Shown here: positions 40,201-48,711 of the stretch, in pieces
Layout of the letters: every line of letters begins with the position of its first letter
Position numbering within the stretch: the first letter of the stretch is position 1
DNA from: Rhizosaccharibacter radicis
Lineage (GTDB): Bacteria; Pseudomonadota; Alphaproteobacteria; Acetobacterales; Acetobacteraceae
Assembly: GCA_024508355.1 (NCBI GenBank)
Contig: JAMZEJ010000006.1
Location: 62,001-126,000, forward strand
Reading direction: 5' to 3'
DNA length: 64,000 nucleotides
Notes under the pieces: model-generated
The model's database searches: none
What the model saw: only the letters and a program-made list of their open reading frames with translations
What the model was told of the DNA's origin: nothing
Made by a program: the position numbers and the translations under genes

Positions 40201-40680
40201 GCCTTCGCGCAACAACAGGTCCAGCCGGCGCAGCGCGTCCGGCGGCACCGTGGACAGGGCGTCGAGCCGCGGGTCGTCTGCGGAATCTCCGGGAAGAAGA
40301 GCGAGCGCCACGCCGAGGCGGCGGCAGGCGGCCGCCAGTTCCTCCGCGCCGTAGCGCCAGTAATCCAGTCCGCCCAGCAGCCGCACCAGCACGCAACCCG
40401 AGCCGGGCAGCGTGTTCTCCACGAACAGGTCCACCGACAACGGGTGCCGGAGACGGGCGAGGCTCGCCAGCCGAAGACCGTCGTCCGGTCGGGCCCGGCG
40501 AGAGGTCAGTCCGTCATCGCCGTCCGGAAGATCGCCGGCGCGGGAAGGGGCGGCGGCATGCAGCAGCGCCAGATCGGCGTCGGAGAAGCTCAGCGCGACG
40601 ATGCGCGCCGGCGGCAGCGCCAGATCTTCCGCCTCGGCCTGCTCGTCGAGCGAGCGCCGTTCCTGGACCAGCAGATGCAC
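37261..40680 (-). CDS. cobN: Cobaltochelatase subunit CobN
   Basis: Large subunit of the ATP-dependent late cobalt chelatase that inserts cobalt into hydrogenobyrinate a,c-diamide. 1139 residues, similar in length to BchH/CobN relatives, with MVHLGAHGTLEWLPGKAAAP, GLPVIYPFIVNNPGEASAAKRR and the C-terminal helical region MRHGYRGASEIARCLDALHG. The start is GTG 40680 (MHLLVQERRSLDE). CobS and CobT chelatase subunits are not in the window. It is 18 bases downstream of cobW and under the same riboswitch. Confidence 0.96.
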   Translation of the reverse strand: MHLLVQERRSLDEQAEAEDLALPPARIVALSFSDADLALLHAAAPSRAGDLPDGDDGLTSRRARPDDGLRLASLARLRHPLSVDLFVENTLPGSGCVLVRLLGGLDYWRYGAEELAAACRRLGVALALLPGDSADDPRLDALSTVPPDALRRLDLLLREGGPENAAAALGLLGALAEGIDNPTLPDAVPVPEAGLFRSLAASNGDARTTLLFYRSHLMAGDTAAVERMGEALAERGLGCDLLFVSSLKSPKAAPFVRDHLRRHPPAVVLNATLFSVRAEGATGKSPLDEADAPVLQLVQAVSPEEAWRNSSRGLSQTDLAMQVVLPEFDGRLLATAISFKGVEAAVPDGRFQPVRNLPHPDNIALAADRAAGWARLRRTPAARRKLALVLSDYPGLDGQFGHAVGLDSFASLSALLSALGERGYAVGTDRPDAAALATALSTGEDFALLACDRYRALFGQLPPSFRERVERCWGAPETDRAVRDGAFRFRIRTQGDMVCVVQPDRGTDADRRAAYHDPDRPPSHGFVAFHLWLRQEASIHAMVHLGAHGTLEWLPGKAAAPSADCAPSVLLRGLPVIYPFIVNNPGEASAAKRRLGAVTIGHLTPPMRRAALHGDAAALERLIDDFAAADGLDRRRGEMLRGEILRRAAGCGLLAESGADRETTDAGALSRLDAFLCDVKDLQIRDGLHVFGQAPADPAAMLQGLGVAPADPPGEVETALARSPGAEQAALLDALDGRFVVPGPAGAPSRGRLDVLPTGRNLCSIDPRAIPTPAALALGEQTAAALLLRHLQDQGEPLRALVIDLWASTSLRTGGEDLALAFVLMGVRPEWDAGSGRVSGFAIVPPAVLGRPRVDVTLRISGLFRDGFAGQIALFDQAVHALAGRGDAEPESPYCLAGAGLDGHARALSLARVFGAAPGRYGSGIDAMLARGDWEDRNDLGRRWLETAGWAYGRALDGVPAEQQLGRRLAAADAVLHLQDQAETDLLDGLDRAAFDGGAAAAAALGGHEPVLYHADATRPDGVALRLLREEVVRVVRGRAANPDWIAGMMRHGYRGASEIARCLDALHGFAATLPDRFDRQFDLLLDATLGDPAVADFLRRHNPAARDAMARRFREAQARGLWHPRRNDAHPLLEEAAG

Positions 40681-40698
40681 GGCGCGGCGCGCCCGCCG

Positions 40699-41823
40699 TC
40701 AGGCGGCCGTGGCGGGCTGGCGGGCTTCCACCGCGGCGGTGATGGCGCCGCGGTCCAGCCCGGTACGCCCGATCACCACGAGATGGCCGCGCGGCTGCCC
40801 GGCGTCGTCGAGATCGGCGGCGAGCCAGGGCCGGTCGAACTGGTGGGTGAAGCGCGCGCCCACGCCCTGAACCGCGAGGCGCATGGTCTTGCCCATCACC
40901 GGCACGAAGCCCTTGATGCGCAGGATGTCGTGTTCCTCCGCGAGATCGCGCAGGCGCTGCAGCAGCTGCTCGGTGCTGTCGAACGCGCCCGTCTCGAGCA
41001 CGAAGCTCTCGAAATCGTCGTGCTCGTGCTCGCCGTCCACCGCGTCGTGGTGCGAGGGACGGGCGGCGAGGTCGCCCTCCGCCGCCGCCCCCAGCCCCAG
41101 CAGCACGGCGGGATCGAGCCGGCCGTCCACCGCCGGCACGATCTTCACCGCGCGAGGCAGCATGCCCGCGAGCTCGGCTGCCAGGCTTTCGGCGCGACCG
41201 GCTTCCAGCAGATCGGACTTGTTCAGCACCACGAGGTCGGCGGCGCCCAGCTGGTCCTCGAACACTTCCGCCAGCGGGTTGTCGTGGTCCAGCGACGGAT
41301 CCGCCGCGCGCTGCGCCGCCACCGCGTCGGGGTCGTCGGCGAAACGGCCCGCGGACACGGCCGGCGCGTCCACCACCGTCACCACCCCGTCCACCGTGAG
41401 GCGGGACCGGATGGCGGGCCAGCTGAAGGCCTTCAGCAACGGCTTGGGCAGCGCGAGGCCGGAGGTTTCGATCACGATATGCTCCGGCGGCTCGTCGCGG
41501 TCGATCAGCGCCTGCATGGTCGGCACGAAATCGTCCGCCACCGTGCAGCAGAGGCATCCGTTCGCCAGCTCCACGATGTCCTCGTCCCGGCAGCCGGCGA
41601 TGCCGCAGGCCCGCAGGGTTTCGCCGTCGATGCCCAGCGAGCCGAACTCGTTGACGATCACCGCGATGCGGCGGCCGCCGGCGTTCTCCAGCACGTGGCG
41701 CAGCAGGGTGGTCTTGCCCGCGCCGAGGAAGCCTGTGATCACGGTGACGGGGATCTTCCGGGTGGCCGCCGGGGCCGGTTGGTGCCCGGAACCGCCCGCG
41801 GCCTGGCTGTGGTGCTGGTTCAT
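40699..41823 (-). CDS. cobW: CobW-family GTPase (COG0523)
   Basis: Putative metallochaperone supplying cobalt for corrin metallation. 374 residues: GFLGAGKTTLLRHVL (Walker A), NGCLCCTV (metal-binding CxCC), ETSGLALPKP, LNKSDLL and a C-terminal CobW_C domain. A His/Asp cluster (HHDAVDGEHEHDD) and His residues in the N-terminus support metal handling. The ATG at 41823 overlaps the upstream DUF1636 stop (ATGA). Confidence 0.96.
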   Translation of the reverse strand: MNQHHSQAAGGSGHQPAPAATRKIPVTVITGFLGAGKTTLLRHVLENAGGRRIAVIVNEFGSLGIDGETLRACGIAGCRDEDIVELANGCLCCTVADDFVPTMQALIDRDEPPEHIVIETSGLALPKPLLKAFSWPAIRSRLTVDGVVTVVDAPAVSAGRFADDPDAVAAQRAADPSLDHDNPLAEVFEDQLGAADLVVLNKSDLLEAGRAESLAAELAGMLPRAVKIVPAVDGRLDPAVLLGLGAAAEGDLAARPSHHDAVDGEHEHDDFESFVLETGAFDSTEQLLQRLRDLAEEHDILRIKGFVPVMGKTMRLAVQGVGARFTHQFDRPWLAADLDDAGQPRGHLVVIGRTGLDRGAITAAVEARQPATAA

Positions 41824-42230
41824 GTCGAACTCCTGCGGGTACCGGGCACGCGGCCCAGCACCATGTCCTGAAGGGAGGCCGGCCGCCGGGATGGCATCAC
41901 CGTGCCGGTGCGGGAGGCCCCGTAGGCGCGGGCGAACAACAACAGGTCGTCCGCCTTGTCGGGCGACAGATGCCCAAGAAGATAGGTCCAGCGCGGCGCT
42001 CCGCCATCCACCGTCCCGCCGTCGGCAATGGCGGCGGCGCATCCTCCGGCGCAGCTCGCCAGGCATTCCACCGCTTCCAGGCGTGCGGCGGGAGCGTCGT
42101 CCGCCGCGATGCGGGCGGCGAGGGCGTCGAACAATGCCTGGCCCGGACGGGGCTCGTCCGCGCCGCGGCCAGCGCGGCAGGTGACGCACACATGGAGCGT
42201 CGGCGGGGCTGTGGTGGTCGCCTCGGACAT
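41820..42230 (-). CDS. DUF1636 ferredoxin-like metal-binding protein
   Basis: 136 residues with the 2Fe-2S thioredoxin-like ferredoxin cysteine pattern: CVTCRAG near the N-terminus and ECLASCAGGCAAAI in the middle. DUF1636 proteins often accompany cobW/cobN (family knowledge); their role is unproven. First gene after the cobalamin riboswitch, and its stop overlaps cobW (ATGA). The ATG at 42230 is preferred over an open upstream stretch that overlaps the riboswitch. Confidence 0.88.
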   Translation of the reverse strand: MSEATTTAPPTLHVCVTCRAGRGADEPRPGQALFDALAARIAADDAPAARLEAVECLASCAGGCAAAIADGGTVDGGAPRWTYLLGHLSPDKADDLLLFARAYGASRTGTVMPSRRPASLQDMVLGRVPGTRRSST

Positions 42231-42419
42231 GGTGGCTCCGCTCGCTGGCCCGTACCGGCGTGAGCCGGCGGGCGGTGATCGGGCGCGAAACCGCCGCGTC
42301 CGCCGAGGCGGACACGGTTCGGCGGCCGGGCGCGAGCGCCTGCCGTCGTCGCCTTGCCGGGCACCCCGCCGGCCGCGCGGTCGCTTCGGGAAACGGAAAG
42401 CCGGTGAAGGCTTCCCGCG

Positions 42420-42705
42420 GGCGGCAGGTCTCCTGGCTCGCGGCTCCGGGACCGCGGCCACCGCCGTGATCCTGCGCTACCCGTCCGGCCTTCCCGTTCG
42501 GCAGCGGGGTCTGCAAGACCGTGCCGGTGCCGGACAGTGGCGCGCCGTGCCGCCAGACCCCGGATCACGATCCGGGACGGCACGGGGACGAGGCGGCTCG
42601 CCGCCTACAGTTGCGGGGGCAGCGACGGCATGGGGCGCGATGGCCCTTCACCGTCTTCCCTTGTTCAGCCTCCCTTCGGAGGCACCGTTCCCATCCGAAC
42701 GCTAG
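42420..42705 (-). promoter_or_regulatory. Cobalamin (AdoCbl) riboswitch
   Basis: On the minus strand the conserved blocks occur in order: GGTGCC with GAACAAGGGAA (about 42663-42686), GCCCCCGCAACTGTAGG (about 42604-42620), GCCACTG, GGGAAGGCCGG and the B12-box AGCCAGGAGACCTGCC (42423-42438). The spacing between the core and GCCACTG is long and contains its own GC-rich hairpin. It lies ~190 bases upstream of the DUF1636 ATG and should repress DUF1636-cobW-cobN-cobG-cobH-cobI-cobJ when B12 is plentiful. Confidence 0.95.
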
Positions 42706-43208
42706 GGGAGTGGCGGCCGCGCGTCAAAGCGATGCCTCACGGCGCGTGGCGGACCGGCGGGAATTGATGCCGTGGAAACCGGCGACGATCGCGCTTCAGA
42801 GGTCCGTTATGCTGTTCCCCTGCGTTTCAGGGACCGGACAGGCACGACGGCAGGATCATCCCCGCCGCCGGAGAACGGCCAGGTTTGCCGGCCGCCCACT
42901 TTCCCGCCGACCCCGGCCGGGCTGGCGACGCCTCGGCCAGGGGCGAATGTCCGGGTCGGGCTTCACTTCCGGACGAGCGGGCCGTTTTCGATCATCCTCC
43001 GGGATGGCGGCCCGTGGCCCGGGGCGCCTTTCTGTTCGGCCGGGCCGCGCGGCGGCGTTCGCCCGGATCGTCGTGCGCGTTTCGGGTAGCTCGCGGCGAG
43101 GACGGTTCCCCCGTGGGGGTCGTGCGGGTCTGGCGGGGGTGGCTGGCGCGTCCTGCGCAACCACGTCATGGTCGCGCCCCTTGTTCTGGCACCCGGAGAG
43201 CTCGTTCC
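42706..43208. other. Divergent promoter spacer
   Basis: About 500 bases between the riboswitch (minus) and the RbsD/FucU gene (plus). It must hold promoters for both operons. No convincing coding frame, second riboswitch or repeat was found. Confidence 0.4.
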
Positions 43209-43637
43209 ATGCTGCGCGGCATCGATCCCCTGCTGACGCCCGATCTGCTGCACAGCCTTGCCGCGATGGGCCATGGCGACCGGGTGGCGATCGTGGACGC
43301 CAACTTCCCCTCGCATGCGCGCGGGCGGCGGGTGCACCACCTGCCGGGGCTCGGGGCGGCGCCGGTGCTGCGGGCGGTGCTGACCGTGCTGCCGCTGGAC
43401 AGCTTCGTTCCCAACCCGGCGGCGACCATGCGTCCGGTGGACCGGCCGGACGAGGTGCCGCCCGCGGTCGCGGACCTGATCGCGGCGCTGGCGGCCGAGG
43501 GTCATGCGGTGCCGGAAACCGTGGAACGGTTCGATTTCTACGAGATGGTGCAGGGCGCCTTCGCCGTGGTGCAGACCGGGGAGCTGCGGCCCTACGGCAA
43601 CGTGGTGCTGACCAAGGGCGTGCTGTTCGGAGGGTGA
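43209..43637 (+). CDS. RbsD/FucU-family sugar mutarotase-like protein
   Basis: 142 residues that match FucU/RbsD: GIDPLLTPDLLHSLAAMGHG with the catalytic-type His (GHGD), VAIVDANFPSHARG, ERFDFYEMV and the C-terminal PYGNVVLTKGVLF. The family interconverts alpha/beta or pyranose/furanose forms of free sugars. Its stop overlaps cobP as GTGA, so it is first in the RbsD/FucU-cobP-cobO-cobQ operon. No sugar-uptake genes are nearby; a link to B12 metabolism is unproven. Confidence 0.9.
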   Translation: MLRGIDPLLTPDLLHSLAAMGHGDRVAIVDANFPSHARGRRVHHLPGLGAAPVLRAVLTVLPLDSFVPNPAATMRPVDRPDEVPPAVADLIAALAAEGHAVPETVERFDFYEMVQGAFAVVQTGELRPYGNVVLTKGVLFGG

Positions 43638-44173
43638 ACGCCGTGGGTGCCGCCGCCTCCGACGTGCCCGGCACCGTGCTGGTGCTGGGCGGGGCGCGGT
43701 CCGGCAAGAGCCGGTACGCCGAGGCGCTTTTCACGTTCCTGCCGCCGCCCTGGATCTACATCGCCACCGGCGAGGTGCTGGATGGGGAGATGCAGGACCG
43801 GGTCGCGCTCCACCGGAGCCGCCGGGACGACCGCTGGCGGACGGTGGAGGTCCCGACCGACCTTCCCGGCGCGCTGGACGCCGCCGAGGACCGCCCCGTG
43901 CTGGTGGACTGCCTGACGCTCTGGCTCAGCAACCTGATGGGCGCCGAACGCGACCTGGAGGCCGCCGGGCAGGCCCTGGACGAGGCGCTGGCAAGGCGAG
44001 CCGCGATGACGGTGCTGGTGGGCAACGAGGTCGGGCTCGGCATCGTGCCCGGCAACGCCCTCGCGCGGCGCTTTCGTGACCGGAACGGTCTGCTGCACCA
44101 GCAGGTGGCTGCGCGGGCCGACAGGGTGGTGCTGCTGGTCGCCGGATGCCCGGTGGTGGTGAAGGGGCCTTGA
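43634..44173 (+). CDS. cobP: Adenosylcobinamide kinase / guanylyltransferase
   Basis: Phosphorylates adenosylcobinamide and attaches GMP (CobU in Salmonella naming). 179 residues: TVLVLGGARSGKSRYAEALF (P-loop), YIATGEVLDGEM, HRSRRDDRWRTVEVP and VGNEVGLGIVPGN. It starts at GTG 43634 overlapping the upstream mutarotase-like gene. Confidence 0.96.
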   Translation: MNAVGAAASDVPGTVLVLGGARSGKSRYAEALFTFLPPPWIYIATGEVLDGEMQDRVALHRSRRDDRWRTVEVPTDLPGALDAAEDRPVLVDCLTLWLSNLMGAERDLEAAGQALDEALARRAAMTVLVGNEVGLGIVPGNALARRFRDRNGLLHQQVAARADRVVLLVAGCPVVVKGP

Positions 44174-44175
44174 TC

Positions 44176-45069
44176 ATGGGGAACGGCGGGGTGGACGGGA
44201 TCGCTCCCGGCGGCAGCGCTGCAGGAGTCTCCCCGGCTCGTCGGGATCAGACGGCGCTGGATGATCCGGGTCCGGCGATGTACGGGCGAGCCGGCGATAC
44301 GGTGCCCGACCCCGCTGCGGATAACCCGGACGGTACGGAGCATTCGCGAACGCCGGCTTCGGCGACCATCCCGCTTCCTCAAGGCCGCGAGACGACGATC
44401 CCCGCGGCCACGTCCGGCGCGAGCCCCGGTGTCCCCGGCGGGATGCTTCCGGTCGCGGAAGGGTCGGACCCGGATGAGGAACGCCGGCACCGGGAGAAGA
44501 TGGCGCGCCGCAAGGCGGTGCAGGACGCGGAAGTGGCGTCCAAGCGCATCGAGAAGGGACTGCTGATCGTCCATACGGGTCCCGGCAAGGGCAAGACCAC
44601 GGCCGCGTTCGGGCTGCTGCTGCGGGCGGTCGGGCGCGGCCGGAGGGCCGGCGTGGTGCAGTTCATCAAGGGCGCCTGGGACACGGGCGAGCGCGCGGCC
44701 CTGCGGCGCTTCGACGACCTCGTGGAATGGCACACCATGGGCGAGGGCTTCACCTGGGAAACCCAGGACCGCGTCCGGGACGTCACCGCCTGCGAGCGCG
44801 CCTGGGCGGTGGCGGCGGCGATGCTGCGGCGCGATGACCTTTCCTTGGTGGTGCTGGACGAATTGAACATCGCGCTGCGCTACAACTACCTGCCCGAGGA
44901 CGAGGTGCTGCGCGCCCTGGCCGCGCGTCCCGCGATGCAGCACGTGGTGGTGACGGGGCGGAATGCCCGCCCCGCCCTGGTCGACGCGGCCGACCTCGTG
45001 ACGGAGATGGGCGCCACCAAACATCATTTCGCGGCCGGCGTGCGCGCCCAGGAAGGGATCGAGTTCTGA
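44176..45069 (+). CDS. cobO: Cob(I)yrinic acid a,c-diamide adenosyltransferase
   Basis: Adenosylates the cobalt of corrinoids. The CobO core (about residue 95 on; [54 protein letters not shown]) is normal at ~200 residues. It is preceded by ~95 Pro/Gly/Asp-rich residues that CobO usually lacks. ATG 44176 lies 2 bases after the cobP stop; TTG 44170 would overlap that stop as TTGA. The real start may be later, near [16 protein letters not shown]. Confidence 0.93.
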   Translation: MGNGGVDGIAPGGSAAGVSPARRDQTALDDPGPAMYGRAGDTVPDPAADNPDGTEHSRTPASATIPLPQGRETTIPAATSGASPGVPGGMLPVAEGSDPDEERRHREKMARRKAVQDAEVASKRIEKGLLIVHTGPGKGKTTAAFGLLLRAVGRGRRAGVVQFIKGAWDTGERAALRRFDDLVEWHTMGEGFTWETQDRVRDVTACERAWAVAAAMLRRDDLSLVVLDELNIALRYNYLPEDEVLRALAARPAMQHVVVTGRNARPALVDAADLVTEMGATKHHFAAGVRAQEGIEF

Positions 45070-45087
45070 GGCGGCCCGGCCGGGGTT

Positions 45088-45153
45088 CCGGAGCGGGCAC
45101 GTCGCGGGAGCGGCACGCGACGATGTCCGCCTTGTGCCGCTCCCGGAGCGGGC
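45088..45153. repeat. Direct repeat flanking a strong hairpin between cobO and cobQ
   Basis: CCGGAGCGGGC occurs at 45088-45098 and 45143-45153. Between the copies, GGGAGCGGCAC (45106-45116) and GTGCCGCTCCC (45134-45144) form a perfect 11-base inverted repeat with a 17-base loop. The second arm contains GTG 45134, a possible cobQ start codon. Confidence 0.7.
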
Positions 45154-45163
45154 GGATCCGCTC

Positions 45164-46681
45164 GTGACGGCGGCCCGGCCGATGGCGCTGATGATCCAGG
45201 GCACCGGATCGTCGGTCGGCAAGTCGGTGCTGGTGGCGGGCCTGGCCAGGCTGCTCGCGCGGCGGGGCCTGCGGGTGCGTCCGTTCAAGCCGCAGAACAT
45301 GTCCAACAACGCGGCGGTGACTGCGGATGGCGGCGAGATCGGTCGCGCGCAGGCGCTGCAGGCGCTGGCCTGCGGGGTGGCGCCCAGCGTGCACATGAAC
45401 CCGGTGCTCTTGAAGCCGCAGAGCCAGACGGGCGCGCAGATCGTGGTGCAGGGGCGGGTGGCGGGCCATGCCCGCGCCCGGGACTACCAGGCACGGAAGC
45501 CGGCGCTGCTGCCGTTCGTACTGGACAGCTTCCGGCGCCTGTCGGACGAGGCGGACATCGTGCTGGTGGAAGGTGCCGGCTCGGCTTCCGAGATCAATCT
45601 GCGCGCGGGCGACATCGCCAACATGGGATTCGCCGAGGCCGCCGGGGTGCCGGTGGTGGTGGCGGGCGACATCGACCGCGGCGGGGTGATCGCGTCCCTG
45701 GTGGGGACGGCGGCCGTGCTGCCTCCCGCCGACCGGGACCGCATCCGGGGATTCCTGGTGAACCGGATGCGCGGCGATGCCTCGCTGTTCGCGGCCGGCA
45801 TGGAAGCGATCGCCCGTCACACCGGCTGGCCGGCGCTGGGGCTGGTGCCGTTCTGCGATGCCGTGCGCCGCCTGCCCGCGGAAGACGCGGCGGATCTCGG
45901 GAGAGATGCGGGACAATGGCGGCCCGTCGCCACGGGGGCGGCCGACGGCTCCGGCGGCCAGCGCCTGCATGTCTGCGTGCCGCTGCTGCCCCACATCAGC
46001 AACTTCGACGATCTCGACCCGCTTCGCGCCGAGCCGGGGGTATGGCTGGAGATGCTGCCGCGGGGGCGGGCGCTCCCCGCGACGTGCGACCTGGTGATCC
46101 TGCCGGGCTCCAAATCCACCGCAGCCGACCTTGCGGTGTTGCGCGCGGAGGGCTGGCACCACGACATCCTCGCCCATCACCGCCGGGGAGGCTCGGTGCT
46201 GGGGCTGTGCGGCGGGTATCAGATGCTCGGCACCAGCATCGCCGACCCGGGCGGCGTGGAGGGCCCGGCCGGCGAGATGCAGGGGCTGGGGCTGCTCGCC
46301 ATGCGCACCGAGATGGGCGGAACCAAGCGGCTGGAACAGGAGGAAGGGCTGCTGCTGCCGGAAAACGCCGCGGTACGCGGCTACCGGATGCATATGGGCC
46401 GCACGGACGGTGCGGCGCTCGACCGACCGCTGCTGCGGTTGCGCGGCGGCCCCGATGGCGCGGTGAGCCCGGACGGGCGGGTGATGGGCACCTACCTGCA
46501 CGGCCTGCTGGATGCGGCTCCGGGCCGCGCGGCGTTGCTGGCCCGGCTCGGCGCGCGCGGCGGCGGACACGATCAGGCCGCGCTGGTGGAAGCGGCTCTG
46601 GATGAATGGGCCGACCATCTGGCACGGCATCTGGATGTCGAGGCGATGCTGGCGATCGCCGCCACCCGTCCGGGCCTGTAG
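45164..46681 (+). CDS. cobQ: Cobyric acid synthase
   Basis: Amidates side chains b, d, e and g of adenosylcobyrinate diamide. About 505 residues: [49 protein letters not shown] and the C-terminal class-I glutaminase with [10 protein letters not shown] (nucleophile Cys). Possible starts are GTG 45134 (inside a strong hairpin arm), GTG 45164 (chosen) and ATG 45182, all upstream of the conserved MIQGTG. Confidence 0.95.
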   Translation: MTAARPMALMIQGTGSSVGKSVLVAGLARLLARRGLRVRPFKPQNMSNNAAVTADGGEIGRAQALQALACGVAPSVHMNPVLLKPQSQTGAQIVVQGRVAGHARARDYQARKPALLPFVLDSFRRLSDEADIVLVEGAGSASEINLRAGDIANMGFAEAAGVPVVVAGDIDRGGVIASLVGTAAVLPPADRDRIRGFLVNRMRGDASLFAAGMEAIARHTGWPALGLVPFCDAVRRLPAEDAADLGRDAGQWRPVATGAADGSGGQRLHVCVPLLPHISNFDDLDPLRAEPGVWLEMLPRGRALPATCDLVILPGSKSTAADLAVLRAEGWHHDILAHHRRGGSVLGLCGGYQMLGTSIADPGGVEGPAGEMQGLGLLAMRTEMGGTKRLEQEEGLLLPENAAVRGYRMHMGRTDGAALDRPLLRLRGGPDGAVSPDGRVMGTYLHGLLDAAPGRAALLARLGARGGGHDQAALVEAALDEWADHLARHLDVEAMLAIAATRPGL

Positions 46682-46970
46682 CGCCGTCGCGGATCGCCGG
46701 CACGTATCGACAGGGTCGATGGGTGCCGGAGATGGCCGGCGGGGCCGGTCGGGGCACGAAGCGCGGGCGGATCGTGCGCCCGGCGCCGTCGTTCTCGCGG
46801 GTGTCCCGCCCGTTGGCGACCCGTCGCGGACCGCTCCGCCCCTCGCGGGAGACTCGCCTGCGGGGGCGATCTGGCGGCGATCGAACACCTCATTCGGCGA
46901 CGTCTCGACAAGCCGCCGCGACTGGCATCAGCGATCCGTTCCTCCGGGTGACGGAGCGAGGCGAGCCCGG

Positions 46971-47609
46971 CTATCGGCGGTGCAGCCGGATCGCCGCGCC
47001 ATTCCGGGCCGACCAGCCCTCCCGTTCCAGCTCCGGCACGTCTTCCCAGCGTTCCGGGTAGCCGAGGCAGCAATAGGCGATCAGCCGCCAGTCGGGCGGC
47101 ACGGACAGGGCGGCCGCGACCTCGTCCGGTTGCAGGATCGATACCCAGCCGAGCCCGATCCCCTCCGCGCGGGCGGCGAGCCAGATGGTGTGCAGGGCGG
47201 TGACGGCGGAGTAGGCCACGGTGTCGGGCATGGTCCGGCGGCCGAGCCCGTGGCCCTGGGCGGGATCGCCCTGCACGAACAGAGCGAGCTGGCACGGAGC
47301 CAGGTCCAGGCCGGCCAGCTTCAGCGCGGCGTAGCGGTCGCGCCGTTCCGGCGACTGAGCGGCGCGGGCTTCCTCGTTGCAGCGCAGGAAGATCTCGCGA
47401 ACGGCCCGCCGGGTCGCGGCATCCTCCACCGACACGAAACGCCACGGCTCGGACAGGCCCACCGAGGGGGACAGTGCGGCGACCTCCACCAGCCGCTCCA
47501 GCGCCCCCGGCGGCAGCGGATCGGGACGGAAACGGCGCACGTCGCGGCGCCAGCGGAACAGGGCGTGCAGCTCCTCCCGGAATTGCTGGCCGAACTCGGG
47601 CGGCGTCAC
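46971..47609 (-). CDS. bluB: 5,6-dimethylbenzimidazole synthase
   Basis: Oxygen-dependent fragmentation of reduced FMN to make the lower ligand of B12. 212 residues of the nitroreductase-like fold with RWRRDVRRFRPDPLPP, LSPSVGLSEPWRFV, TMPDTVAYSAVTALHTIWLA and GIGLGWVSIL typical of BluB. GTG 47609 is the start (VTPPEFGQQFREEL). It lies downstream of cbiB in the same direction. Confidence 0.95.
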   Translation of the reverse strand: MTPPEFGQQFREELHALFRWRRDVRRFRPDPLPPGALERLVEVAALSPSVGLSEPWRFVSVEDAATRRAVREIFLRCNEEARAAQSPERRDRYAALKLAGLDLAPCQLALFVQGDPAQGHGLGRRTMPDTVAYSAVTALHTIWLAARAEGIGLGWVSILQPDEVAAALSVPPDWRLIAYCCLGYPERWEDVPELEREGWSARNGAAIRLHRR

Positions 47610-47653
47610 GGCGCGTCTCCTGCCCGCATGATCGACGCCGTCCGATCCAGCCC

Positions 47654-48604
47654 TCACCGGAACGCCGCCGCCAGCAGCGCGGGAACGCAGAGCCCGGCCA
47701 TCTCCAGGGCGCAAGCGCGACGATACAGCCGCAACGCCCGGTCGATATCCGCCGCGCCGGCCTCGGCGCGGCCGTCGCCCATCCAGTTGTCCTGCACCAT
47801 CCGGTCGCCATAGCGCCTCGGGCCGCCGATCCGAAGTCCCAGCGCGCCGGCCATCGCCGCTTCCGGCCAGCCCGCATTGGGCGAGCGGTGGTGCCGCGCG
47901 TCCCGCCGCACTGCCCGCACGGCGCGCGCGGCGGCGGCCGGACGATCGAGCGCCGCCAGCACGATCCACAACGCGGACAGCCGGGACGCCGGCAGGTTCA
48001 GCCAGTCGTCCAGCCGCGCGGACGCCCAGCCGAACGAACGCAGCTGCGGGGTCAGATGGCCGATCATGCTGTCTGCCGTGTTGACCGCCTTGTAGACCAC
48101 CGCGCCCGGAAGACCGGCCAGCAGGCACCAGATCGCGGGGCCCGCGACGCCGTCGGAAAAGTTCTCGGCCAGGCTCTCGATCGCGGCGCGGGCCACCGCG
48201 GCCTCGTCCAGGCTTTCGGGATCGCGCCCGACGATGTGCGACACCGCCCGGCGTCCGGCATCGAGGCCGCCGGCCCGGAGGGCGTCGCGCACCGCGGCCA
48301 CGTGGCGGTGCAGCGAACGCTGCGCCGGCAGGGCGGAGGCCAGCAGGGCGATTGCCGGAACGGCCGCCCATCGCGGGAGCAGACGAAAGGCCGCCATCTG
48401 GATCGTCGTGCCGGCAAGGACGGCGGCGGCCACCACCAGGAGAAGCGCCGCGACGCCGTTGAGGCGCCGCCGGGCTTCGGGCAGGATCGGGTCGTTGAGG
48501 CGGCGCTCCAGGGCGCCGATCAGGGCGCCGATCCACACCACCGGATGGCCGATGCGCCGGAACAGCCGGTCCGGATAGCCCAGCAGCGCCTCGATCAGCA
48601 GCAT
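47654..48604 (-). CDS. cbiB: Adenosylcobinamide-phosphate synthase (CbiB; CobD in P. denitrificans)
   Basis: Membrane enzyme that attaches aminopropanol (phosphate) to adenosylcobyric acid. 316 residues: HPVVWIGALIGALERRLN, ESLAENFSDGVAGPAIWCLL, KAVNTADSMIGH and PNAGWPEAAMAGALG, with several hydrophobic helices. ATG 48604 may trim the first helix; in-frame hydrophobic codons (IPFIHGILLLAPL) continue upstream without an ATG, GTG or TTG near by. It is divergent from cobC. Confidence 0.94.
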   Translation of the reverse strand: MLLIEALLGYPDRLFRRIGHPVVWIGALIGALERRLNDPILPEARRRLNGVAALLLVVAAAVLAGTTIQMAAFRLLPRWAAVPAIALLASALPAQRSLHRHVAAVRDALRAGGLDAGRRAVSHIVGRDPESLDEAAVARAAIESLAENFSDGVAGPAIWCLLAGLPGAVVYKAVNTADSMIGHLTPQLRSFGWASARLDDWLNLPASRLSALWIVLAALDRPAAAARAVRAVRRDARHHRSPNAGWPEAAMAGALGLRIGGPRRYGDRMVQDNWMGDGRAEAGAADIDRALRLYRRACALEMAGLCVPALLAAAFR

Positions 48605-48711
48605 GAGCGGAGCGAGCAGCAGGATGCCGTGGATGAACGGGATGAGGCTGCGTCCGGAAGCGCCGGGAAGGCGGGAATGGGCCGGCGCCGGCCGGTCGCG
48701 GCAGCCCTAGC

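Noticed and set aside
36028..41871. A 1947-codon plus-strand frame across the cobG-cobN-cobW region
   Set aside because: Antisense shadow of three strongly supported cob genes; Arg/Gln/His-rich and domain-less.
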